In this document: in pieces, positions 54,261 through 64,000 of the stretch
Numbering within the stretch: the first letter of the stretch is position 1
Layout: each line of letters begins with the position of its first letter
Assembly: GCF_003050745.1 (NCBI RefSeq)
Contig: NZ_QAOF01000010.1
Location: 1 to 64,000, forward strand
DNA from: Sphingomonas sp. PP-CE-3G-477
GTDB lineage: Bacteria; Pseudomonadota; Alphaproteobacteria; Sphingomonadales; Sphingomonadaceae
DNA length: 64,000 nucleotides
Reading direction: 5' to 3'
Notes under the pieces: generated by a model
Databases searched by the model: none
What the model was told of the DNA's origin: nothing
Seen by the model: the letters and a program-made list of their open reading frames with translations, nothing else
Translations under genes and position numbers: made by a program

Positions 54261-56443
54261 GGCGCTGGTCTTAAAGGCAAATTGCGGATGCGGAAGCCCG
54301 TTGACGCATAGAGCGCGTTGGCGATCGCCGGTGCGACTGCGGGGACGCCGAGTTCGCCGACGCCGCCGGGCGCTTCGTCGCTGCGGATGACCTCGACGGT
54401 GATGTCGGGCGTGTCGGCGAGGCGGGGCAGGCCGATCGTGTCGAACCCGCGCGCCTCGGCGAGGCCGCGGGTGAAGCCGGTCGAGGCGCCGAGTGCGGCG
54501 GCCATACCGAAGATCAGCCCGCCCTCGATCTGCTGGCGAACGATGTCGGGGTTGATCTGCGCGCCGCAATCGACCGCGGCGACGAGGCGGTCGACCACCG
54601 GGCGCTGGTCGGGCCCCATGTGCGCCTCCGCCATGACGGCGATGTAGCTGCCGCGGAAGGCGTGGGCTGCGATGCCCTGGCCGCTGCCGGCGACGCCGCC
54701 GTCCCAGCCGCCGAGCGCCGCCGCGGTCGAGAGACAGCGCGCGAGTCGCGGTTCGCCGCCGAGCATGGCGATACGGAACGACATCGGTTCGGACTGAGCA
54801 GTGCGCGCGAGTTCGTCGAGGAAGCATTCGGTGAAGAATGCGGTGTAGCCATGCGCGCCGCCGCGGAGGTGGCCGGTAGGTATGCCGATCTTGGCGGGGT
54901 GATGCTCGATCGCGTAGGCTGGGATGCGATAGACGGGCGCCGCGCCCGCGACGGCGTAGCGGTCGCCTTTGACGCCGATCAGCGCGGCTTCGGTCGCAAG
55001 GCCCGGCATCATCCGGCGCGCCATCTCGGTGCCGGTCGAGGGGGCTGCGATGTTGGCGGACCAGCCCATGATCGCGCCGTTGGGAGCGAGCCGCGCGGCC
55101 ATCTTCGCGACGGCAGGTGGGCGGTAGTGATCGTGGAGCGAATCCTCGCCGCGCGACCAGACTAGGCTGACCGGGCGGCTGAGTTTGACCGCGAGCACCG
55201 CCGCCTGTTCGGCGACGTCGTGTTCGAGTGCGGCGCCGAACGATCCGCCGATCAGCATCGGGTGGACGACGACGGCGTCTTCGCTGAGGTCCGTCGCGCG
55301 CGCCGCTGCCGATCGTGCGAGCCCCGGTGCTTGCGTTGCCAGCCAGAGTTCGAGGCGGCCGTTGGAGAAGGAGGCGGTTGCGCTGCGCGTCTCGATCGCT
55401 GCGTGCAGGCCGAGGCCGGCGCGGTAGGTCGCAGTGACGAGCTTGGCACCCTGGAACGTCGCGGCGACGTCGCCTGCTGAGGCCATCTGCGTGCCGGGAC
55501 GGGCTAGCACGGCGTCGAGTGCTGCGTCGATCGACCTAATATCGGGGAGCGGGGCGTCGTTCTCGAACCGCGGGGCGAGGGCGTCGAGCGCCTTTTGCGC
55601 GGCCCACCCTGTCGTCGCGACGGCCGCCACCCAGCGCGGGTTCTCGACCACCGACAGCACGCCGCGGATGCGATCGGCGGCGGCGCGGTCGACCCTAGTC
55701 AGGCGACTGCCGACCGGGCCTTGGCGGATTGCGGCGTGGACCATGTCGGCGAGGCGGACGTCGCTTGCGAAGTTGGCCGAGCCGTCGACTTTCGAGGGGG
55801 TGTCGAGGCGGGGGACGGATTTGCCGACCAGCTTGCCTGCACCCTGGATGCCGAGTGGGAGGGGATCGAGGAGCGTGAACTTCGCGGCCTCTTCGGCGAG
55901 TTCGGCGAAGCGGATGCGCTTGGTTTGGTAGGTGCAGAAGCCTGCGTCGACGTTGACCTGGGTCCAGTCGGCGTCCCAGCGTTTGGCCGCCGCCATGCAG
56001 AGCAGCGCGCGGGCGCCCGCACCAGCCTCGCGACAGGCTTGCTCGAACATCCGGATCGAGCTCGATCCTCCGGTCAACATCGGTGGTTGTGGGGTGCCGG
56101 CTGGGAGGCGGTCGAACAGGCCTTCGAACAGGTCGTGCGTGCCGATTGGGTTGGCGTAGAGCGGATTGAGCGGGGCGGGCTCGACGCCGATCGTGCGCCA
56201 GTCCGCGCCGAGCTCGTCCGCGACGATCTGGGGGAGGGTTGTGTAGACGCCCTGGCCGTGTTCGACCTGCGGGACGGCGACGGTGACATGGCCGTCAGTG
56301 CCGATCTTGAGCCACGCGCCGAGCGGGGTTTCGCCGGGGTTGGCTACGAGGTTTGGGGCGTAGGTTCGTGGCCAAAGGCTCCAGGCGACGACGAGCCCGA
56401 TCCCTGCGCCGCCGCCGATTAAAATCTCACGCCTGTTGATCAT
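54257..56443 (-). CDS. Molybdopterin-binding aldehyde/isoquinoline oxidoreductase, large subunit
   Basis: A 728-residue member of the xanthine dehydrogenase family, IorB/isoquinoline 1-oxidoreductase beta-type. The Tat-like N-terminus MINRREILIGGGAGIGLVVA suggests export. Family stretches are LGAWLKIGTDGHVTVAVPQV, VEHGQGVYTTLPQIVADELG, PPMLTGGSSSIRM and the C-terminal molybdenum-ligand region GGVGELGVPAVAPAIANAL with its catalytic Glu. The expected small [2Fe-2S] subunit (IorA) is not adjacent. It is coupled to hemH through an ATGA overlap. The substrate is unknown. Confidence 0.88.
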   Translation of the reverse strand: MINRREILIGGGAGIGLVVAWSLWPRTYAPNLVANPGETPLGAWLKIGTDGHVTVAVPQVEHGQGVYTTLPQIVADELGADWRTIGVEPAPLNPLYANPIGTHDLFEGLFDRLPAGTPQPPMLTGGSSSIRMFEQACREAGAGARALLCMAAAKRWDADWTQVNVDAGFCTYQTKRIRFAELAEEAAKFTLLDPLPLGIQGAGKLVGKSVPRLDTPSKVDGSANFASDVRLADMVHAAIRQGPVGSRLTRVDRAAADRIRGVLSVVENPRWVAAVATTGWAAQKALDALAPRFENDAPLPDIRSIDAALDAVLARPGTQMASAGDVAATFQGAKLVTATYRAGLGLHAAIETRSATASFSNGRLELWLATQAPGLARSAAARATDLSEDAVVVHPMLIGGSFGAALEHDVAEQAAVLAVKLSRPVSLVWSRGEDSLHDHYRPPAVAKMAARLAPNGAIMGWSANIAAPSTGTEMARRMMPGLATEAALIGVKGDRYAVAGAAPVYRIPAYAIEHHPAKIGIPTGHLRGGAHGYTAFFTECFLDELARTAQSEPMSFRIAMLGGEPRLARCLSTAAALGGWDGGVAGSGQGIAAHAFRGSYIAVMAEAHMGPDQRPVVDRLVAAVDCGAQINPDIVRQQIEGGLIFGMAAALGASTGFTRGLAEARGFDTIGLPRLADTPDITVEVIRSDEAPGGVGELGVPAVAPAIANALYASTGFRIRNLPLRPAP

Positions 56444-56458
56444 GAGGTGGCTCTAATC

Positions 56459-56600
56459 CTTCTCCCCCACGGGGAGAAGGTGGCGCGAAGCGTCGGATGA
56501 GGGGGAGTGGGTCTCCGGGGCCGTGCCGGGAGTCTCACGCCCCTCTCCCTTTCGTCGCCAAGTGGCTCCTCCCTCCCTCTCCCCGGAGGGGCGAGGGAAT
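56459..56600. repeat. Palindromic repeat, family C-like
   Basis: TTCTCCCCCACGGGGAGAAG-type block at the left and CCTCTCCCCGGAGGGGCGAGG at the right (each palindromic), with about 90 bases between. It lies between the oxidoreductase gene and the acyl-CoA ligase gene, both on the minus strand. Confidence 0.7.
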
Positions 56601-58289
<1,689 letters not shown>

Positions 58290-58356
58290 ATCGCTCTCCT
58301 ACTTGGTCTTATCGTTATCGGCCTTTATGCAGGGGCGAACGCGTGGGGAAAAGCCT

Positions 58357-59262
58357 TTGATCCTGTCGACCATCACCGCCGCTGCGGGTGCCGTAGCGCC
58401 TGCCGTCGGCAGTCACATCCGCTTCGAGGATTTGGGGCTGCACCCCGACGTCTTCTCGATCGGATTCTTCACGCTGCGCTGGTACAGCCTTGCTTATATC
58501 GGCGGGATTTTGCTCGGCTGGTGGTATCTGCTGAAGCTGCTCGCGCAGCCCGGCGCACCGATGGCGCGGCGGCATGCCGACGACCTGGTGTTCTACGCGA
58601 CGCTCGGGATCATCCTCGGTGGGCGGCTCGGCTATGTGATCTTCTACGCGCCCGAGATGTTCCTGCATCCGCTGCGGATCTTCCGGCTCTGGGATGGCGG
58701 GATGTCGTTCCACGGCGGCGTCATCGGCACGTCGATCGGGTTGATCCTGTTCGCGCGGAAGCACCAGCTCAACTGGCTGCGCGTACACGATTATATCGCG
58801 TGCTGCGTACCGTTCGGGCTGTTCTTCGGACGGCTGGCGAACTTCGTGAATGGCGAGCTCTGGGGCAAGCCGACCGACGTCGCGTGGGGGATCATCTTCG
58901 AGCGCACCGTGCCGTTCGGTATGGTCGAGCCGGCGCGGCACCCGAGCCAGCTGTACGAGGCGGGGCTGGAGGGCATCCTCCTGTTCGCGCTGCTGTGGTT
59001 CGCGTTCTGGAAGACCAAGGCGCGGTATGACCCGGGCAAGCTCGTCGGGTTGTTCGTGCTGGGGTACGGGATCGCGCGGTTTACCGTCGAGTTCTTCCGC
59101 GAGCCGGATTCGCAGCTGCGGGCGTTTGCCGAGCATACCGGGCTGCACATGGGGCAGTGGCTGTGCGTGCCGATGATCGTCGGTGGCGCGTATCTGGTGG
59201 CGACATCGGCCAAGCGGCGGGTGCGGGTCGAGTCGATCGCGGGGACGGCGAGCGTCGCCTGA
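58357..59262 (+). CDS. lgt: Prolipoprotein diacylglyceryl transferase
   Basis: Transfers diacylglycerol from phosphatidylglycerol to the lipobox cysteine of prolipoproteins in the inner membrane. The signature [21 protein letters not shown] and the following [13 protein letters not shown] are clear. [11 protein letters not shown] and [15 protein letters not shown] hold further conserved residues. Seven hydrophobic segments can be traced. I chose the TTG at 58357 ([11 protein letters not shown], 301 residues) because GGGGA lies seven bases upstream. An ATG at 58327 would add ten residues, without a site. Several lipoproteins in this window are its likely substrates. Confidence 0.94.
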   Translation: MILSTITAAAGAVAPAVGSHIRFEDLGLHPDVFSIGFFTLRWYSLAYIGGILLGWWYLLKLLAQPGAPMARRHADDLVFYATLGIILGGRLGYVIFYAPEMFLHPLRIFRLWDGGMSFHGGVIGTSIGLILFARKHQLNWLRVHDYIACCVPFGLFFGRLANFVNGELWGKPTDVAWGIIFERTVPFGMVEPARHPSQLYEAGLEGILLFALLWFAFWKTKARYDPGKLVGLFVLGYGIARFTVEFFREPDSQLRAFAEHTGLHMGQWLCVPMIVGGAYLVATSAKRRVRVESIAGTASVA

Positions 59263-59282
59263 CCCTTCCTTCGAATAGAAGC

Positions 59283-59389
59283 ACCACCCCGGCGGAGGCC
59301 GGGGCCCAAGTGGAACGTCCATAGTGACATGCGTTGCGCGTCGTTACATCGACCTTCCCAATTGGGCCCCGGCCTCCGCCGGGGTGGTA
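59283..59389. repeat. Palindromic repeat, family A (copy 6)
   Basis: CACCCCGGCGGAGGCCGGGG and CCCCGGCCTCCGCCGGGGTG arms, with CCCAAGTGG/CCAATTGGG inside. The core GTTACATCGACCTTCC gives the same orientation as copies 1, 3, 4 and 5. It ends 12 bases before the midA start and is inverted relative to copy 7. Confidence 0.9.
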
Positions 59390-59400
59390 GAGAGTTTAAG

Positions 59401-60438
59401 ATGACTGACACCGCCCTCCCGGAACGCCTCGCCCGCGCAATTGCGCTCGGGGGTCCGATCCCCGTCGCGCAGTATATGGCGGCGGCGAACGCGCACTATT
59501 ATGCGACGCGCGACCCGTTGGGGGTGGGGGGCGACTTCACCACCGCGCCCGAGATCAGCCAGATGTTCGGCGAGCTTGTCGGGCTTTGGTGTGCCGATCT
59601 TTGGGATCGCGCTGGCCGCCCGGATGTGGCGTGGGTCGAGCTTGGGCCGGGTCGCGGGACTCTGGCTGCCGATGCCGCGCGGGCGATGGCGAAGGCTGGG
59701 CTGGAGCCGCCGGTACATTTCGTCGAGACCAGTCCCGCGCTGCGAAAAGCTCAAGGCGAGCGCGTGCCGGACGCGACGTGGCACGACGCGGTCGATACGC
59801 TGCCGACCGATCGGCCGCTGATCGTCGTCGCCAACGAGTTCTTCGACGCGCTGCCGATCCGGCAGTTGGTGAAGCGCGAGCAGTGGCACGAACGCCTGGT
59901 CGCGGCACAGGACCTGCTATTCTTGCCGATCGCCGGCAAGCCGCTCCCGGATGCCGTCATCCCCGAACCGTTCCGCGACGCGCCCGCAGGCTCGATCCTC
60001 GAAACCTCGCCTGCTGCCGTGGCGATCATTCGCGGTCTCGCCAAGCGGATCGCCGCGCAGGGCGGTGCGCTGATCGCGGTCGACTATGGCTATGAGGGGC
60101 CGGCGCTCGGCGACACGTTGCAGGCGGTGCGTGGGCATGCGTTCGCCAATCCGTTCGAGGCGCCGGGCGAGCATGACCTGACCGCGCATGTCGACTTCAC
60201 CACGCTCGCTGCGGCCGCCCAAACGGAGGGCGCGGTCGCGTGGGGGCCGGTGACGCAGCGCGACCTGCTCGGTGCGCTCGGCATCGATTCGCGGACGTCG
60301 GCACTCGCCAAGGCGTCGCCTGCGCGGGCGGAAGCATTGGCAGCGGATCGAAGGAGGTTGATGGACGATATGGGTACGCTTTTCAAAGCGCTGGCGATCA
60401 CCGCGCCGACTTGGCCGACCCCGGCGGCGTTTGCATGA
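59401..60438 (+). CDS. MidA/NDUFAF7-like SAM-dependent methyltransferase
   Basis: A 345-residue protein of COG1565, whose mitochondrial member methylates an arginine of complex I subunit NDUFS2. GVGGDFTTAPEISQMFGELV is the hallmark N-terminal segment. VELGPGRGTLAADAARAM is the AdoMet-binding motif I, NEFFDALPIRQLVKRE the family-specific motif, and LIAVDYGYEGP follows. The bacterial substrate is not known. The ATG at 59401 is chosen; 24 codons upstream are translated repeat. A ribosome site TAGAGAG precedes it. The stop overlaps the GNAT start as ATGA. Confidence 0.92.
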   Translation: MTDTALPERLARAIALGGPIPVAQYMAAANAHYYATRDPLGVGGDFTTAPEISQMFGELVGLWCADLWDRAGRPDVAWVELGPGRGTLAADAARAMAKAGLEPPVHFVETSPALRKAQGERVPDATWHDAVDTLPTDRPLIVVANEFFDALPIRQLVKREQWHERLVAAQDLLFLPIAGKPLPDAVIPEPFRDAPAGSILETSPAAVAIIRGLAKRIAAQGGALIAVDYGYEGPALGDTLQAVRGHAFANPFEAPGEHDLTAHVDFTTLAAAAQTEGAVAWGPVTQRDLLGALGIDSRTSALAKASPARAEALAADRRRLMDDMGTLFKALAITAPTWPTPAAFA

Positions 60439-60947
60439 TCGCCTATCGTGATGCCGTGCCCGCTGATGGTGCAGAACTCGCTGTGATGGCGAGGCAGTCG
60501 TTTACCGACACGTTCGGTACGCTGTATCGCCCTGAAGATCTTGCCGCCTTCCTCGACCAGACGTTCGGTGAGACGGGGTTGCCTGCGCAACTGTCCGATC
60601 CTGCCTTCACGGTGCGGGTCGCGGTGGACGAGGCGGGTGAGATCGTAGGGTTTGCGAAGATCGGCCCGGTGGCGTTTCCGGGTGATTGGCCGGCGACGGC
60701 GATCGAACTTCACCAGCTTTATGTGCGGGGTGACCAGCATGGCGCAGGCGTTGGCCCGGCGTTGATGGACTGGGCGATCGATGTTGCGCGCGCCGATGGG
60801 CGGACGGAAATGATTCTGAGCGTGTATGTGGATAACCACCGGGCGCACCGGTTCTATCAGCGCTACGGCTTCGTCGAGATCGGGCGGTATGTGTTCATGG
60901 TTGGGGAGCAGCCTGATGATGACCGGATAATGCGGCTTGTGCTGTGA
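60435..60947 (+). CDS. GNAT-family N-acetyltransferase
   Basis: A 170-residue acetyltransferase. IELHQLYVRGDQHGAGVGPA contains the acetyl-CoA loop (QxxGxG/A), and MILSVYVDNHRAHRFYQRYGF is the usual strand-helix end. The N-terminal half (AVMARQSFTDTFGTLY) is typical of the PaiA/RimI-like group. The acceptor is unknown. It is coupled to midA by ATGA. Confidence 0.9.
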   Translation: MIAYRDAVPADGAELAVMARQSFTDTFGTLYRPEDLAAFLDQTFGETGLPAQLSDPAFTVRVAVDEAGEIVGFAKIGPVAFPGDWPATAIELHQLYVRGDQHGAGVGPALMDWAIDVARADGRTEMILSVYVDNHRAHRFYQRYGFVEIGRYVFMVGEQPDDDRIMRLVL

Positions 60948-60972
60948 TCGTCGATATCGCCTCAGATGAGCG

Positions 60973-61076
60973 CCACCCCGGCGGAGGCCGGGGCCCAATT
61001 GGAAAGGTCGCAGTAACGATGCGCAGTCCCCTTTCAGCAACGTCCCCCAATTGGGCCCCGGCCTCCGCCGGGGTGG
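60973..61076. repeat. Palindromic repeat, family A (copy 7)
   Basis: CACCCCGGCGGAGGCCGGGG and CCCCGGCCTCCGCCGGGGTG outer arms, CCCAATTGG/CCAATTGGG inside. Its core begins GGAAAGGTCGCAGTAACG, the reverse complement of the usual core, so it is inverted relative to copy 6. The pair encloses midA and the GNAT gene. Confidence 0.9.
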
Positions 61077-61098
61077 AGCTATCGGAGGGGCGGTCGCT

Positions 61099-61857
61099 AT
61101 GACCATCGACCTCATCCGCGCGAAGGCGCTTGGCGACATTCCGCATGGTTTTCTCGGACGGCGTGGTGGCGTCTCGACCGGTGCGTATGCGAGCCTTAAC
61201 GTCGGCATCGGGTCCGATGACGACCCCGCCGCCATCTTTGAGAACCGCCGCCGCGCGACCGAAGCCGTTCTCCCCGGCGCGAAACTCGTCGGTCTCTATC
61301 AGGTCCATTCCGCCGACGCGGTGACCGTGATCGAGCCGTTCGACGACGCGATCCGGCCGCACGCCGACGCGCTGGTCACCAACCGTCCCGGCCTCGCGCT
61401 CGGCATCCTGACCGCCGACTGCGCGCCCGTCTTGTTCGCCGACGCGCACGCCGGCGTCGTTGCCGCAGCCCACGCTGGCTGGAAAGGTGCGCTCGGCGGC
61501 GTCACCGACTCCACGATCCTCGCGATGGAGGCGATCGGTGCGCACCGCGACCGGATCGTCGCTGCGGTCGGGCCGTGTATCGCGCGCGCCAGCTACGAGG
61601 TCGATGACGCCTTCATCCGCCGGTTCTGCGAGGCGGATCCGGAGAACGAGCGCTTCTTCGCGGACGGTCGTGCTGATCACTACCAGTTCGACCTGGAGGC
61701 CTATGTCGTCAGCCGTCTCGCGGTCGCCGGGATCGGCCGGATCGAGGCGCTCGGGCTCGACACCTACACCGATGACGATCGCTTTTTCAGCTATCGGCGC
61801 GCGACCCATCGCGGCGAGCCCTCCTATGGGCGTCAGATCAGCATCATCGGCCTATAA
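61099..61857 (+). CDS. pgeF: Peptidoglycan editing factor PgeF (laccase-domain family)
   Basis: A 252-residue member of the DUF152/YfiH family, which removes wrong amino acids from peptidoglycan precursors and has also been assigned purine nucleoside and polyphenol oxidase activity. The metal site is visible as His in VHSADAVTV, Cys in LTADCAPVLFAD and His in AAAHAGWKGALGG. GPCIARASYEVDDAF is a common family segment. The ATG at 61099 is preferred, as the 16 codons before it are translated repeat. It follows the midA-GNAT pair. Confidence 0.92.
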   Translation: MTIDLIRAKALGDIPHGFLGRRGGVSTGAYASLNVGIGSDDDPAAIFENRRRATEAVLPGAKLVGLYQVHSADAVTVIEPFDDAIRPHADALVTNRPGLALGILTADCAPVLFADAHAGVVAAAHAGWKGALGGVTDSTILAMEAIGAHRDRIVAAVGPCIARASYEVDDAFIRRFCEADPENERFFADGRADHYQFDLEAYVVSRLAVAGIGRIEALGLDTYTDDDRFFSYRRATHRGEPSYGRQISIIGL

Positions 61858-61947
61858 CGGGAGGCCGTAACGGTTCCCAAAGCCCTCGCCGGTCGTTTAG
61901 GCTCCGCACATCGGCTCGCATAAGACGGGCCACGCAGGAGCATATTG

Positions 61948-63294
61948 ATGTCCGATACCCCCGAAAACGCCGGCGCAGTCCCCGCCGAAACCGAAGCGGA
62001 CCTGACCGGCGTCGCCGCTCGCGTCGCACCCAAGCCTGAAGTCGAGAAGATCGGCGGGCGGAAACTGAAGCCGTCGACGCTGATGATGGGCCACGGCTAC
62101 GACCCAGCGCTGTCGGAAGGCTCGCTGAAGCCGCCGATCTTCCTCACCTCGACCTTCGTGTTTCCCAACGCGGCGGCGGGCAAGCGCCACTTCGAAGGCG
62201 TCACCGGCAAGCGTCCGGGCGGTGCCGAAGGGCTCGTCTATTCGCGCTTCAACGGGCCGAACCAGGAGATCCTCGAGGATCGCCTGGGCGTCTGGGAAGA
62301 GGCGGAGGACGCGCTCGCCTTCTCGTCGGGCATGTCGGCGATCGCGACGCTGTTCCTGGCGATGGTCAAGCCGGGCGACACGATCGTCCATTCGGGACCT
62401 TTGTATGCGGCGACCGAGACGCTGATCGGCCGCGTACTCGGCAAGTTCGGGGTCAAGTGGCTCGACTTCCCGGCGGGTGCGACTCGTGAAGAGATCGACG
62501 CGGTGATGACCGAGGCGGCGACCGGCAACGTCGCGCTGATCTACCTCGAAAGCCCGGCGAACCCGACCAATGCGCTGGTCGACGTCGAGGCCGTGGCTGC
62601 GAGTCGCGACGCAATCTTCAAGGGTGAAAAGCCGCCGATCGCGATCGACAACACCTTCCTCGGGCCGCTCTGGTTCCAGCCGCTCAAGCATGGCGCGGAC
62701 ATCGTCGTCTACTCGCTGACCAAGTATGTCGGCGGGCATTCGGATCTCGTCGCGGGCGGCGTGCTGGGGTCGAAGGAGCACATCAACACGATCCGGACGA
62801 TGCGGAACACGATCGGGACGATCACCGATCCGAATACCGCGTGGATGTTGCTGCGGTCGCTGGAGACTCTCGAGCTGCGGATGAGCCGTGCGGGCGAGAA
62901 TGCGGCGAAGGTCTGCGCTTTTCTCCGTCACCATCCGAAGGTGGAGCGGGTCGCGTATCTGGGCTTCCTCGAGGACGAGCCGGGTATGGAGCGGCAGGCG
63001 GATATCTATCGTCGCCATTGCACCGGTGGGGGCTCGACCTTCTCGTTGTACCTCAAGGGCGGCGAGCGCGAGAGCTTCGCGTTCCTCGATGCGCTGAAGA
63101 TCGCCAAGCTGGCGGTGTCGCTGGGGGGGACGGAGACGTTGGCTAGCCATCCTGCGGGGATGACGCATCTGTCGGTGCCCGATGCGCGCAAGCAGGCGCT
63201 GGGGATCACGGACAACCTCGTCCGCATCTCGATCGGGGTGGAGGATCCGGACGATCTGATCGCCGATTTCGAGCAGGCGCTGGATACGATCTGA
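61948..63294 (+). CDS. Cystathionine gamma-synthase family PLP enzyme
   Basis: A 448-residue PLP enzyme of the Cys/Met metabolism group. PIFLTSTFVFPNAAAGKRHF leads into YSRFNGPNQEILEDRL and SSGMSAIATLFLAMVKPGD (PLP phosphate). IAIDNTFLGPLWFQPL precedes the PLP lysine in VYSLTKYVGGHSDLVAGGV. Candidates are cystathionine gamma-synthase, O-acyl-homoserine sulfhydrylase or methionine gamma-lyase; the sequence alone does not decide. A polar 40-residue N-terminal extension is present. AGGAG lies seven bases before the ATG at 61948. Confidence 0.9.
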   Translation: MSDTPENAGAVPAETEADLTGVAARVAPKPEVEKIGGRKLKPSTLMMGHGYDPALSEGSLKPPIFLTSTFVFPNAAAGKRHFEGVTGKRPGGAEGLVYSRFNGPNQEILEDRLGVWEEAEDALAFSSGMSAIATLFLAMVKPGDTIVHSGPLYAATETLIGRVLGKFGVKWLDFPAGATREEIDAVMTEAATGNVALIYLESPANPTNALVDVEAVAASRDAIFKGEKPPIAIDNTFLGPLWFQPLKHGADIVVYSLTKYVGGHSDLVAGGVLGSKEHINTIRTMRNTIGTITDPNTAWMLLRSLETLELRMSRAGENAAKVCAFLRHHPKVERVAYLGFLEDEPGMERQADIYRRHCTGGGSTFSLYLKGGERESFAFLDALKIAKLAVSLGGTETLASHPAGMTHLSVPDARKQALGITDNLVRISIGVEDPDDLIADFEQALDTI

Positions 63295-63316
63295 GCTGCT
63301 AAGACAACTCCCGCTT

Positions 63317-63374
63317 CTTGTTCTCCCGCGAAGGCGGGAGCCCAGTCTGGGTCCCCGCCTTCGCGGGGAAACAT
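63317..63374. repeat. Palindromic repeat, family A' (intergenic copy)
   Basis: TTGTTCTCCCGCGAAGGCGG and CCCGCCTTCGCGGGGAAACA are the arms, with AGCCCAGTCTGGGT at the centre. It is nearly identical to the element inside thiD, which supports that one being an insertion. Confidence 0.9.
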
Positions 63375-63429
63375 GCTGCCTTTTGGGTTTTGGGGTGAAG
63401 TCTCGGTTCCGACCCGCTAGCATCCGCGG

Positions 63430-63948
63430 ATGCCAACCTTCACCCCAATCCCGCAGCACGAGTTCGTTGCTGCCGTGCACATCCTCGCCGCCAAGCTGGT
63501 CGAGGATACCGAGTGGAAACCCGATTTCATCATCGGCATCGGTCGCGGTGGGCTCGTGCCGGCCGTATTCCTCAGCCACGCGATCGGACTGCCGACGCTG
63601 TCGGTCGATTATTCGAGCCAGGTGAAGGACTTCGCCGACGAACCGCTGGTGAAGCTTGCCGCGCGGACGCGAGAGGGCGAGCGGCTGCTGTTCGTCGACG
63701 ATATCAATGATTCGGGGCGGACCATCACGCACCTGCGTGGTGCGCTGGCGGCGGCGGGTGCTGTCGAGGGGGCGGTGCGGTTCGCGATGCTGATCGACAA
63801 CGTCAGTTCAGCGGAGCGGATCGAGTATTGTGCGCGGACGATTGACCGGACGGTGACGAAGGACTGGTTCGTGTTCCCTTGGGAGGCGGTCGCGACGGCG
63901 GCTGCGATTGCCGAGGATGCAGCGGAAGTGCCTGAGCGGATCGCTTAG
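63430..63948 (+). CDS. Purine phosphoribosyltransferase-like protein
   Basis: A 172-residue type I PRTase of the xanthine/hypoxanthine group. IIGIGRGGLVPAVFLSHAIG is the N-terminal loop, and the PRPP motif is LLFVDDINDSGRTITHL. DWFVFPWE near the end is a feature of XPRT-like members. It salvages a purine base with PRPP; base specificity is not clear. ATG at 63430. Confidence 0.9.
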   Translation: MPTFTPIPQHEFVAAVHILAAKLVEDTEWKPDFIIGIGRGGLVPAVFLSHAIGLPTLSVDYSSQVKDFADEPLVKLAARTREGERLLFVDDINDSGRTITHLRGALAAAGAVEGAVRFAMLIDNVSSAERIEYCARTIDRTVTKDWFVFPWEAVATAAAIAEDAAEVPERIA

Positions 63949-63963
63949 GCGGCAGACGAACAA

Positions 63964-63994
63964 AGGGCCGGCTCCCGTACGGGAAGCCGGCCCT
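63964..63994 (+). terminator. Terminator after the phosphoribosyltransferase gene
   Basis: AGGGCCGGCT and AGCCGGCCCT form a perfect ten-base stem with an inner CCCGTACGGG. The T tract, if any, is poor and lies at the edge of the window. Confidence 0.7.
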
Positions 63995-64000
63995 CGCCCT

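Noticed and set aside
54261..54827. Open frame that would add about 190 residues before ferrochelatase
   Set aside because: It runs through the oxidoreductase gene on the same strand in another frame, is Arg/Pro-rich, and hemH has a coupled ATGA start at 54260.

Overview
The window is a stretch of alphaproteobacterial chromosome, most probably from Sphingomonas or a close sphingomonad. The assignment rests on four things: high G+C, the rnhB-ccrM pair, a CcrM-type methyltransferase with many GANTC sites in front of it, and dense intergenic palindromic repeats of the kind common in sphingomonads. Almost everything is housekeeping or ordinary metabolic sequence. I see no prophage, integrase, insertion sequence, CRISPR array or recognisable defence system. 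The only strand of lower-G+C, foreign-looking coding sequence is a single gene at 24.4-25.0 kb.

Layout. 0.3-7.2 kb (minus strand): bestrophin-like channel, folP, ccrM, rnhB, thiD, a DUF1272 protein and glmM. 7.2-12.3 kb: dicarboxylate symporter, aldo/keto reductase, peptide transporter, nitroreductase and a GntR regulator. 12.5-19.8 kb: arylamine N-acetyltransferase, a repeat mosaic, acyl-CoA dehydrogenase, Sua5, msrA, galE, PAP2 phosphatase, tRNA-Lys and folK. 19.8-27.3 kb: two different uracil-DNA glycosylases, a lipoprotein metallo-beta-lactamase fold protein, a carbamoylputrescine amidase, a PhnA-like protein, the odd gene, and thiC with its TPP riboswitch. 27.7-34.4 kb (mostly minus strand): an envelope block with an outer-membrane barrel, two tandem ferritin-like secreted proteins, MipA/OmpV, DUF2141, a sterol desaturase and small unknowns. 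34.5-40.6 kb: folD, marC and a glycolipid-type set (GT-C membrane protein, GtrA, methyltransferase, GtrB-like glycosyltransferase). 40.6-46.3 kb: the (p)ppGpp enzyme, HxlR regulator, thioesterase, TauE and an AlaC-type aminotransferase. 46.6-54.3 kb: phaC and phasin, clpS, a Crp-family regulator, murA, phaB and hemH. 54.3-64 kb: a molybdopterin oxidoreductase, acyl-CoA ligase, lgt, midA, a GNAT protein, pgeF, a cystathionine gamma-synthase family enzyme and a phosphoribosyltransferase.

How the genes work together. folP, folK and folD supply folate. thiD and thiC make the pyrimidine half of thiamine, with thiC under a TPP riboswitch. phaC, the phasin and phaB make and coat polyhydroxybutyrate granules; phaA is not in the window. 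Many neighbours are translationally coupled by 1-4 base start/stop overlaps: thiD/rnhB, glmM/DUF1272, ung/phnA-like, folD/marC, iorB-like/hemH and midA/GNAT.

The most unusual signal is the repeat population. At least six families of bipartite palindromic elements lie between genes. Two copies, from two different families, lie inside reading frames and are translated. A perfect 29+1+29 base palindrome sits in thiD, and a ~104 base element sits in the linker between the two domains of Sua5. The ~105 base family has an asymmetric core that gives it an orientation, so it is a defined element and not just a hairpin. Other points worth a second look are the six GANTC sites before ccrM, a Shine-Dalgarno-masking hairpin between the TPP aptamer and thiC, a PAP2 gene with no usual start codon outside the adjacent tRNA, and a near-perfect palindrome before the phasin gene.
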